Shown here in pieces: positions 9,255-16,278 of a stretch of DNA of 64,000 nucleotides (the first letter of the stretch is position 1; every line of letters begins with the position of its first letter). This DNA comes from CAIKZZ01 sp036742455 (GTDB lineage: Bacteria; Pseudomonadota; Gammaproteobacteria; Steroidobacterales; Steroidobacteraceae), in assembly GCA_036742455.1 (NCBI GenBank), contig DAINQU010000007.1:89068-153067 (forward strand). Direction: 5' to 3'. The notes under the pieces are model-generated. The model was given only the letters and a program-made list of their open reading frames with translations, made no database searches and had not been told where the DNA came from. Position numbers and translations under genes: made by a program.

Positions 9255-10271
9255 ATGCGACCCATTACCGGTTCCTTTCCACGTGTACGCATGCGTCGCA
9301 TGCGACGGGACGCGTTCTCGCGGCGACTGATGCGCGAGTCCCATCTGACAACGGATGATTTGATCTATCCGATGTTCGTCGTCGAGGGTTCGGATCAACG
9401 CGTGGCGATTCCCTCGATGCCCGGCGTGTATCGCGTCAGCATTGACGTTTTGATCACGGAAGCTCGCGAGCTCGTGTCGCTCGGTATTCCGGCTATTGCC
9501 TTGTTCCCTGTACCGGACGCCAGCACCAAGTCTCTGGACGGCCGCGAAGCATGGAATCCTCACGGCTTGGTACAGCGCGCCGTCCGCGCGCTCAAAGCGG
9601 CAGCACCGAGTCTGGGCGTGATTACCGACGTCGCGTTGGATCCGTACACCACCCATGGACAGGATGGCGTGATTGATGAGCATGGGTACGTGATCAATGA
9701 CGTCACGACCGATGCGTTAGTTCAGCAAGCGCTCTCGCACGCCGAAGCGGGCGCGGACATTGTGGCGCCTTCCGACATGATGGACGGTCGTATTGGGCGT
9801 ATTCGCGACGCGCTCGAGACTGCCGGGTTCATTCACACCAAGATTCTTGCTTACTCGGCCAAGTATGCATCCAGTTTCTATGGACCGTTCCGGGATGCTG
9901 TCGGCTCCGCTGGGAACCTCGGCAAGGCCGACAAGCACACCTATCAGATGGATCCTGGCAACAGTGACGAAGCACTCTACGAGGTGGCATTAGATCTCGA
10001 AGAAGGCGCCGATATGGTCATGATCAAACCGGGAATGCCCTATTTGGACATTGTTCGTCGCGTCAAAGACGAGTTCGGTGCCCCCACCTTTGTGTACCAA
10101 GTGAGTGGCGAGTACGCGATGTTAAAGGCCGCGGCCCAGAACGGCTGGCTCAACGAACGTTCCGTCGTTCTAGAGTCATTGGTCGCGTTTAAGCGGGCAG
10201 GAGCGGACGGCATCCTCACCTACTTCGCGAAGGAGGCCGCTCGTTGGCTGGCGGACGGTACGGGCAAGTGA
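9255..10271 (+). CDS. hemB: delta-aminolevulinic acid dehydratase (porphobilinogen synthase)
   Basis: Condenses two 5-aminolevulinate molecules into porphobilinogen. From ATG 9255 the protein has 338 residues, the family norm; the open frame runs further upstream into the end of rlmJ, but that extension is not homologous. The two Schiff-base lysines are in AYSAKYASSFYGPFR (about residue 200) and MIKPGMPYLD (about 255). The metal region DVALDPYTTHGQDG uses Asp/Thr/His rather than a Cys cluster, indicating the Mg-dependent class. It is coupled to aroE through a 4-nt overlap. Confidence 0.97.
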   Translation: MRPITGSFPRVRMRRMRRDAFSRRLMRESHLTTDDLIYPMFVVEGSDQRVAIPSMPGVYRVSIDVLITEARELVSLGIPAIALFPVPDASTKSLDGREAWNPHGLVQRAVRALKAAAPSLGVITDVALDPYTTHGQDGVIDEHGYVINDVTTDALVQQALSHAEAGADIVAPSDMMDGRIGRIRDALETAGFIHTKILAYSAKYASSFYGPFRDAVGSAGNLGKADKHTYQMDPGNSDEALYEVALDLEEGADMVMIKPGMPYLDIVRRVKDEFGAPTFVYQVSGEYAMLKAAAQNGWLNERSVVLESLVAFKRAGADGILTYFAKEAARWLADGTGK

Positions 10272-11092
10272 CGCGCCCCGATCGCTACGCCGTCATCGGC
10301 CATCCGGTCGCCCACAGCCGATCGCCATTCATTCATTCGAAATTTGCGGCAGCGACCGGACAAAATATCGAGTACGACCGTATTGATGCGGAGCCGGACT
10401 CGTTCGTGGACATCGTGAGGGCTTTTTTTGCGGAGGGAGGCTGTGGCCTCAATGTAACCGTGCCGCACAAAGAAGCGGCGGCAGCACTCGCCGACGAGCT
10501 GACGGACCGCGCTCGTCTTGCCGGCGCTGTGAATACGCTGATTCCCATCGGGGAGGGCCGCTTGCGCGGCGACAACACCGACGGGATCGGTCTCGTCACT
10601 GATCTCGAGCAAAACCTCGGCGTTACCGTGCACGGCAAGCGAATACTGATACTGGGCGCCGGTGGAGCGACGCGCGGAGTATTGGGCCCCCTACTCGCAC
10701 GTGGGCCCGCTGCATTGTGGGTGGCTAATCGAACACCGCAACGTGCAGACGCGCTTGTCTCGCGCTTCCAGGACCGGGGCCCGATACACGGGGGCGGTTA
10801 CGACTGCCTCACGGGACTCGGCGCATTCGACGTGATTATCAATGCCACCTCCGCCGGCCTCACGGACGACACAGTACCCCTGCCGACCGAATGCGTCAGT
10901 CCGACAACCGTCGGCTACGACATGATGTATCGACCCGGTGGAACGGCGTTTACTCGCCAACTGGACGAACAGGGCGCAAGGGCGACTTGGCTCGGCTACG
11001 GCATGTTGGTTGAACAGGCCGCGGAGGCGTTTTTTCTGTGGCGTGGCGTCCGGCCGGCGACTCAACCCGTACTAGCGCTACTGCGCTCGTAA
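10268..11092 (+). CDS. aroE: shikimate 5-dehydrogenase
   Basis: NADP-dependent reduction of 3-dehydroshikimate in aromatic amino acid synthesis. The start is GTG 10268, overlapping the hemB stop as GTGA; an upstream TTG at 10244 would add eight non-conserved residues. The N-terminal domain starts RYAVIGHPVAHSRSPFIH. The catalytic Lys is in VTVPHKEAA, near residue 66, and Asp in GDNTDGIG near 103. The nucleotide-binding loop is GAGGATRGV near 130. Length is 274 residues. Confidence 0.96.
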   Translation: MTRPDRYAVIGHPVAHSRSPFIHSKFAAATGQNIEYDRIDAEPDSFVDIVRAFFAEGGCGLNVTVPHKEAAAALADELTDRARLAGAVNTLIPIGEGRLRGDNTDGIGLVTDLEQNLGVTVHGKRILILGAGGATRGVLGPLLARGPAALWVANRTPQRADALVSRFQDRGPIHGGGYDCLTGLGAFDVIINATSAGLTDDTVPLPTECVSPTTVGYDMMYRPGGTAFTRQLDEQGARATWLGYGMLVEQAAEAFFLWRGVRPATQPVLALLRS

Positions 11093-11099
11093 AGCTGTG

Positions 11100-11738
11100 T
11101 TAGTCCTGAGTCTTGACGATGTACAACTGGTACAGCGGCGCCTGGATAACCTGTAACTTCCGACAGTACAGATTGGTGAAGGCATCAATCGCAGGCTTGG
11201 GGCAACGAATAGGGTCAACGCCCGTCGGCAGCGTTTCCGACCACAGGTAATCATCGAACGCCATGACCCCGCCGATACGCAACAGACGAAACCCCAAGAT
11301 CGCGTCCGCGAGAACGTCCGGCGCCTGATGAGAACCATCAACGTACACGAAATCGAAATAGCCCGTTAAGCCCCCGGCGAGGAGCTTCGCGAGCTGCACG
11401 TCCGAGTATCCCTTGTGCTTTGTAATGGACGGCGCCACCAATGCTCGTTGAGCTGCGTGCGCCACGTTTTGATCGAATCGAGTTTCGACGGCAGACATAT
11501 CGGTCGTCGAATGTTCCACTCCACCTTCCCACGTATCGACACAATGCACCTCAAGCGCGCGTGTCCCACCGAAACGTTCAACGAGATAGCACGTACTCGC
11601 GCCCTCGTAAGAGCCGATCTCCAACACACGCGTGGGATTCACCTGCGGCAGCAACTGATCCCAGACGGGCTGCGCTGTGCTCGCAAACCAAGAGTTGGTG
11701 AACTGATAGCCGGCACTGGCATTGGGTATATGGCTCAT
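11100..11738 (-). CDS. class I SAM-dependent methyltransferase
   Basis: About 212 residues with a Rossmann methyltransferase core. Motif I reads VLEIGSYEGAST near residue 39, an acidic strand-2 segment VHCVDTWEGG follows, and DFVYVDGSHQAPDVLAD near 133 resembles the motif-IV region of Methyltransf_24-like enzymes acting on sugars or small molecules. The substrate is unknown. ATG 11738 gives MSHIPNASAG; a GTG 12 nt upstream is also possible. It faces the exostosin-like gene across a shared upstream region and lies tail to tail with aroE, 7 bp apart. Probably part of a small glycan or secondary-modification cluster. Confidence 0.8.
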   Translation of the reverse strand: MSHIPNASAGYQFTNSWFASTAQPVWDQLLPQVNPTRVLEIGSYEGASTCYLVERFGGTRALEVHCVDTWEGGVEHSTTDMSAVETRFDQNVAHAAQRALVAPSITKHKGYSDVQLAKLLAGGLTGYFDFVYVDGSHQAPDVLADAILGFRLLRIGGVMAFDDYLWSETLPTGVDPIRCPKPAIDAFTNLYCRKLQVIQAPLYQLYIVKTQD

Positions 11739-11863
11739 CACGCACACCACTCGTAAAGCATCGACGTCTACGCGCTCAAAGGAGCGTTAAACGCCAGAAA
11801 GACTTTTCAGGTTACCAATCCAATGTGACGCTTATGTGTCCTTTGATCCGATGCCGCTGGGCA

Positions 11864-11891
11864 TTGTTTCGTGCGTGGGTTTCCTTAAACA
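11864..11891 (+). promoter_or_regulatory. weak candidate promoter for the exostosin-like gene
   Basis: TTGTTT at 11864-11869 and TAAACA at 11886-11891 are 16 bp apart and end 27 bp before the ATG at 11919. The -35 match is moderate and the -10 match is poor, so this is only a candidate within the 180-bp divergent region. Confidence 0.25.
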
Positions 11892-11918
11892 TAGCGACCC
11901 TCTACGGCGTGTACGGCT

Positions 11919-12860
11919 ATGGAACACACCACCCTATTTGCATCCAGTCGCGGGTTCTTGAAGTCCTGTGATCACCATAACGTGCGCCCGCAATCCAGCA
12001 GCGGCGATATCGATGTGGGCCTCATTGAAGGCCATCAGCCAGGGCGTTCCATCTATGTCTGCTCCGATGCGTTAGCTCGCTTTGCGCAGACCGTACTGCC
12101 GCATCTCCAATCGCCCTTCGTTCTCGTCAGTGGCGATAGCGACCTGCCCATCAGCCCTTCGTCGCTCGGTGAGGCGACGTTTCAGCGTTTACTTCAGTCG
12201 CCGCTTCTGCTGCGTTGGTACGCCCAAAATTGTGCGGCGGAAGCCGACAAGTTGTTTCCGCTCCCGATCGGCCTTGATTACCACACTGTCTTCGAGCGAC
12301 CGGGTCTCTGGGGTTTGCGCCAGTCGTCACCCATCGCACAGGAACATCAATTAGTCGAAATTTGGGCGCGGGCAAAGCCGTTTCATCAGCGTTATCTGGC
12401 GGCGTACTGCAATTGGACGCATGCCCTTGAGCGCGGCGATCGACGACAGTGTGCCGAGAAGATCGACCCATCCGTTTGTTTTATTGAGACTCCCAATGTG
12501 CCGCGGGCAAGCTCGTGGGCCCGACAGGCGGAGTTCTTGTTTGTCGTTAGCCCCGAAGGCGCCGGTATGGACTGCCATCGAACCTGGGAAGCGTTGGCGC
12601 TCGGTTGTATTCCGATTGTCAAACGTAACCCCATCTGTCGATTGCTGGTCGATCTGCCAGTCATGATTGTCGACGACTGGTCCGAGGTGCGCCGAGACCG
12701 CATGGAGCATTTCTTGGCGGACTTCGCGAACCGTACCTTTGATTTCTCGACATTACTGCGAGACACCTGGACTCGCCGTTTCCGCGGGGATATGCGGGAT
12801 ACGTCTCTTAGGCTTTCCCACACTGATTTTCATTCGTTCATCACGCGTGGAAGCGTCTAG
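11919..12860 (+). CDS. exostosin-like (GT47-type) glycosyltransferase
   Basis: 313 residues, no signal peptide. The stretch FVVSPEGAGMDCHRTWEALALGC followed by IPIV (about residues 208-234) resembles the nucleotide-sugar-binding half of exostosin / GT47 GT-B enzymes, where the conserved Glu contacts the donor. The N-terminal half has no recognisable domain. It sits between two class I methyltransferases and is the only glycosyltransferase of the group, so a role in decorating a surface glycan or glycoside is inferred. The donor and acceptor cannot be told. Confidence 0.65.
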   Translation: MEHTTLFASSRGFLKSCDHHNVRPQSSSGDIDVGLIEGHQPGRSIYVCSDALARFAQTVLPHLQSPFVLVSGDSDLPISPSSLGEATFQRLLQSPLLLRWYAQNCAAEADKLFPLPIGLDYHTVFERPGLWGLRQSSPIAQEHQLVEIWARAKPFHQRYLAAYCNWTHALERGDRRQCAEKIDPSVCFIETPNVPRASSWARQAEFLFVVSPEGAGMDCHRTWEALALGCIPIVKRNPICRLLVDLPVMIVDDWSEVRRDRMEHFLADFANRTFDFSTLLRDTWTRRFRGDMRDTSLRLSHTDFHSFITRGSV

Positions 12861-12914
12861 ACAACCGCTTGCGCCTTCTCCGCCCACTTTCGCATTCCGA
12901 CGGGTATCAGCGCC

Positions 12915-13586
12915 ATGCTCAACCAAATCATTCCCCCCGAGATTCTCAACGACCCGTTCTATCATTCACTGAAGGCACTCGCTGCGGACACCTCGCTGCA
13001 CACGTATCTGGAGATTGGATCATCCAGCGGCGAAGGCAGCACACAAGCATTCGTCACGGGGATTCAGTCCCGGCCGGATCCCGCGGCCGCACGGCTCTTC
13101 TGCATGGAGATGAGTAGCGAGCGATACGCCGCATTGGCCGCACGCTATCGTAACGACCCGTTTGTGCGGTGCTACAACTTGTCGTCGGCTCTGCTTTCCG
13201 AGTTTCCCTCCGCCGAGGAGGTGGCTTTTTTCTATGCCAATACGCGAACAAACCTCAATGCATATCCTCTGGAGGTCGTTCTCGATTGGTTACGCCAAGA
13301 CATTGCTTACCTTGAAAACCATAAGCCGAGCGTGAACGGCATAGAGTTCATTAAGCAGGACAACGGCATCGACGTCTTTGATTGCGTTCTAATTGACGGC
13401 TCTGAATTTACCGGCGAGCGAGAGCTGTACCACGTGATGGGCGCCAAGGTCATTGCGCTGGATGACGTGAACGCACACAAGTGCTTCAACTGTTACCGAA
13501 TACTACGCAGTCATGTGGGCTACGAGTTGGTGTCCGAGAATCTACAAGTCCGAAATGGATACGCGGTATTCCGGCGTCGCTATTAA
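12915..13586 (+). CDS. methyltransferase-like protein of unknown substrate
   Basis: 223 residues. A motif-I-like YLEIGSSSGEGSTQAF occurs near residue 34 and an acidic segment LFCMEMSSERY near 67, as in Rossmann SAM methyltransferases. VFDCVLIDGSEFTGERE near 157 matches the motif-IV/V region seen in the other methyltransferase of this cluster. The middle (about 95-150) is atypical. It follows the exostosin-like gene by 54 bp on the same strand and is probably cotranscribed. Enzymatic activity is inferred from the fold only. Confidence 0.6.
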   Translation: MLNQIIPPEILNDPFYHSLKALAADTSLHTYLEIGSSSGEGSTQAFVTGIQSRPDPAAARLFCMEMSSERYAALAARYRNDPFVRCYNLSSALLSEFPSAEEVAFFYANTRTNLNAYPLEVVLDWLRQDIAYLENHKPSVNGIEFIKQDNGIDVFDCVLIDGSEFTGERELYHVMGAKVIALDDVNAHKCFNCYRILRSHVGYELVSENLQVRNGYAVFRRRY

Positions 13587-13627
13587 TCTCGCACTGTAGA
13601 TCGGCTATTTATCGCGACGCGATATCG

Positions 13628-13864
13628 TTAGATTTCACGCAGAGCACGCGCTGCATCCGCGCAGAGCGCCAGATGCTGCTCGGAGAGAATGCCGCTCCGC
13701 GCCGCATCGGTAATACTCTCGAGCATCAGCAGAGCCAGTTCGACGCGTCCACGCATCCGGGTGTTTTCGGATTTGAAGAATTGGACCAGCTGGTCGCGGG
13801 GATCATCGGACAAGCCGATGTCTCGTACCGTTGGGTCGACATGTTCCTTGAAGAGCTGCTCGAC
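13628..13864 (-). CDS. C-terminal fragment of unknown protein, cut by an assembly gap
   Basis: Seventy-eight codons plus a stop, open up to the N run. The fragment is helical (VEQLFKEHVDP... to ...ADAARALREI) and has no motif I can name. With a 100-nt gap it would be read in frame with the BLUF-like start on the other side. However, it lacks the Trp/Met-containing strand that closes a BLUF domain, so the gap may hide a gene boundary or a longer protein. Confidence 0.45.
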   Translation of the reverse strand, partial: VEQLFKEHVDPTVRDIGLSDDPRDQLVQFFKSENTRMRGRVELALLMLESITDAARSGILSEQHLALCADAARALREI

Positions 13865-13964
13865 NNNNNNNNNNNNNNNNNNNNNNNNNNNNNNNNNNNN
13901 NNNNNNNNNNNNNNNNNNNNNNNNNNNNNNNNNNNNNNNNNNNNNNNNNNNNNNNNNNNNNNNN
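13865..13964. other. assembly gap (100 N)
   Basis: Exactly 100 N, the conventional placeholder for a gap of unknown size. It interrupts a minus-strand gene. Confidence 0.99.
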
Positions 13965-14032
13965 AGCAGATCCAAGAGGTCTTGGGCCGTCATCGGTGAC
14001 GTCGCTCGGCTGACGTAGGAAATCTGGATCAC
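13965..14032 (-). CDS. N-terminal fragment, BLUF-like blue-light sensor domain
   Basis: Starts at GTG 14032 with AAGGAG 7 nt upstream. The 22 visible residues (IQISYVSRATSPMTAQDLL...) match the first strand and helix of BLUF (FAD-binding blue-light) domains. In those, the Tyr of the Y-x-S-R-A stretch is the photoactive tyrosine, and a pattern such as M-x-x-x-x-L-L follows. The partner Gln and the rest of the flavin pocket would lie in the assembly gap. This is a call from a short match, so it is tentative. Confidence 0.5.
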
Positions 14033-14211
14033 GTCATGTCTCCTTCGGCACGCAACGTTTGGCAGGCTCCGGCCTGTGTTTCAGGCCGTTGAGACTGTAT
14101 AGCACTCCAGCCCATGATAGTTGAAGTCCGCCCGGGTTTTCCCGGTCCCAGCGCGGGTGTATTCTCGACGGACTGCGTGTGTATTCTCTGAGCACCCTGG
14201 AGCCACCCCTT
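14033..14211. promoter_or_regulatory. divergent intergenic region BLUF-like gene / yajQ
   Basis: 179 bp. It contains a perfect hairpin with a 7-bp stem and 5-nt loop at 14070-14088, a smaller CCGGG/CCCGG hairpin at 14132-14145, and the decamer GTGTATTCTC twice at 14157-14166 and 14179-14188 (22-bp period). The second copy lies 23 bp before the yajQ ATG. The repeated, helically phased decamer could be a regulator site, but nothing proves this. Confidence 0.35.
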
Positions 14212-14694
14212 ATGCCGTCGTTTGATGTCGTCTCCGAACTGGACCAGCACGAAATTGCGAATGCGCTGGATCAGACCCGTCGCGAGATTGAATCGCGCTT
14301 TGATTTTCGGGGCGTACCGGCGAAAGTTCTTCAGGAGAAGAACGAAGTGACGCTTGAGTCGACTTCCGAGTTTCAGGTTCGTCAGATGCTCGATATCGTC
14401 CGTCTCAAGATCGCAAAACGCGGCATCGATCTCGTCTGCTTGGATGTCAAAGATGCCGAAGTGGATCTGTCAAAAACCCGTCAGAAGATCCTTTTGAAGG
14501 AAGGGATTGATGCCGATGCGGCACGGGTGATCCAAAAAGCCATTAAGGACTCGAAGATTAAAGTTCAGTCCTCCGTTCAGGGAGGAAAGGTGCGGGTCAC
14601 TGGAAAAAGCCGCGACGATCTGCAGGCGGTCATCGCACTCTTGCGGCAAACGAAGGTTGAAGTTGCCCTGCAGTTCAACAACTTTAGGGATTAG
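14212..14694 (+). CDS. yajQ: YajQ family nucleotide-binding protein
   Basis: From ATG 14212 the protein is 160 residues, starting MPSFDVVSELDQHE, a hallmark of the YajQ/UPF0234 family. It has the tandem ferredoxin-like fold pattern and the terminal QFNNFRD motif. Family members bind nucleotides, and in Xanthomonas a homologue is a cyclic di-GMP effector. The exact role here is not predictable. The frame is open 11 codons upstream but that part is not conserved. Confidence 0.95.
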   Translation: MPSFDVVSELDQHEIANALDQTRREIESRFDFRGVPAKVLQEKNEVTLESTSEFQVRQMLDIVRLKIAKRGIDLVCLDVKDAEVDLSKTRQKILLKEGIDADAARVIQKAIKDSKIKVQSSVQGGKVRVTGKSRDDLQAVIALLRQTKVEVALQFNNFRD

Positions 14695-14853
14695 AACGTT
14701 TTCATTGCTGCCCTTGGAATGTTTATTAATTCGCTTCGCGCTGTCTTCGGTCGTTCATTAGCGCTTCACTTTTTTGTCGGGAAGCGTGTCTAGATTCCTC
14801 TGGTGTGTGGGATCTCTATTTCGGAGGTCTCTCTTCATCGCCAGAGGAATCAA

Positions 14854-16058
14854 ATGAAAACGGGAATCAAACTGCTCGCGGCAACGCTCGCGATGCTGCC
14901 AGCACTGTCTTCCTAGGCCGCCGAAGGCAAGGTGCCACACGGCATCGCTCCACTTGATCACGTCGTCATCATCATGATGGAGAATCACGGGTACGCTGAG
15001 GTCACCGGCAATCCCAACATGCCTTTCCTCAACGCCTTCGCCAAGAAGTCGGCTTCGGCGTCTAACTACTACGCGGTCGCTCACCCCAGCCTGACAAACT
15101 ATCTCGAGGTGGTGGGTGGTTCTAATTTCGGCGTGCTGAATGACCACTCGCCGGATTGGCATAATGGCGCGTGCCAAACCAATCTTTCGACGGGTCAACC
15201 GTCGCTCGACACCGGTGCGTACCCGAATATTTGCCCGATTGCGGGCAGCGGTACGGACGCCGCGACGCCGGCCGTCGACCTGAGCAATTTCGAGTGCAAC
15301 GATGCCGGTCCCTGCGTCAACGTTGACGGTTCTGTCTCGCTCGCCGCTGCTTCGACGGTTGGCAAGACCATCGCGCACCAATTGGTTGCGACCGGGCGGA
15401 CTCCGAAGGCCTACGAAGAGAATCTGCCGCCGACCGGCGCCGATGGCGTCAATTCGGCGGATGGCTACTGGTCGAACTTGAATCCGCCGAGCTCGGCGGG
15501 CATCACGGACGGGGTGCTCGGGCTTTATGCGGGCAGGCACAACCCGTTCGCGTACTTCGTGGACATTCAGTCCGGTGGGAACCCGCATCTCAGCCTGAAT
15601 CGAATCGTTGATTTTGACAGCCCGACCGGTTTGTTTGCGGATCTCGCTTCGGGCAACGTGCCGAGCTACTCCTACATCGTGTCGAATCAGTGCAACGACC
15701 AGCACGGTCGCAGCGGTGCAGGTCCGGCGTGCGATTACGACCCGAACAACACCGGTACCTTGACGGGCCTCAACCCGGCGTTGGTGTTCGCGGGCGACCC
15801 AGCGATCGAGCGGATCGTTACCGGGATCAAGGCCTCGCCGGCCTGGAAGAGCGGTCGTAACGCCATCGTCATCGTTTGGGACGAGAGCGATTACGCGAAC
15901 GCGCCGATTACGAACCAAGTCACCTTGGTGGTGCAGACGAACGACGGCGGTTCGAGCGGCGTCGTGAGCAATCGCTTCTACACGTACTTCTCGTTGCTGA
16001 AGTCGATCGAGGCTGGGTTTGGGCTTCCGTGCTTGAACCACGCCTGTGACAGCAATGT
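14854..16058 (+). pseudogene. secreted phosphoesterase with an in-frame amber codon, 3' end cut by a gap
   Basis: PF04185-type phosphoesterase (acid phosphatase / phospholipase C-like). Evidence is DHVVIIMMENHGY, the Asn/His-rich YYAVAHPSLTNYLEVV region and the metal-site IVIVWDESDY. ATG 14854 opens an apparent signal peptide (MKTGIKLLAATLAMLPALSS), after GAGG at 14844-14847. A TAG at 14914-14916 then interrupts the frame right at the expected cleavage site (SS-stop-AAEG). The rest (GTG 14932 onward) is open for 375 codons with strong family character. So either one base changed (CAG or TGG to TAG), the base call is wrong, or the gene is newly inactivated. A GTG start at 14932 would give an unexported protein. 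The 3' end lies in the gap. Confidence 0.75.
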
Positions 16059-16158
16059 NNNNNNNNNNNNNNNNNNNNNNNNNNNNNNNNNNNNNNNNNN
16101 NNNNNNNNNNNNNNNNNNNNNNNNNNNNNNNNNNNNNNNNNNNNNNNNNNNNNNNNNN
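16059..16158. other. assembly gap (100 N)
   Basis: Placeholder gap inside the phosphoesterase gene. The 45 nt after it end in a TAA at 16201-16203 and may be the gene's last codons, but the frame across the gap is unknown. Confidence 0.99.
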
Positions 16159-16278
16159 TGCCGCACGAAGAAGAAGCAGAAAATATTCGGGCACCCCATG
16201 TAATGACTGCAGCCCTACGCATACACTCACTCCTTCGTGTGTGAGCGTTGATTACTCGTCCTTAGAGGGGGCTCTTTG

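Noticed and set aside
14735..14795. T6 run and small stem downstream of yajQ as a terminator
   Set aside because: The T6 run lies in the loop of a 6-bp stem (CGCTTC/GAAGCG) rather than after it; not a canonical terminator.
14914..14916. TAG read as pyrrolysine or as programmed readthrough
   Set aside because: No reason to expect Pyl in this lineage, the site is in a signal peptide and not a catalytic core, and no readthrough context was seen. Mutation or base error is simpler.
14758..16230. 490-codon frame antisense to the phosphoesterase, spanning the gap
   Set aside because: No motifs, Arg/Val-rich shadow; its continuity depends on the placeholder Ns.
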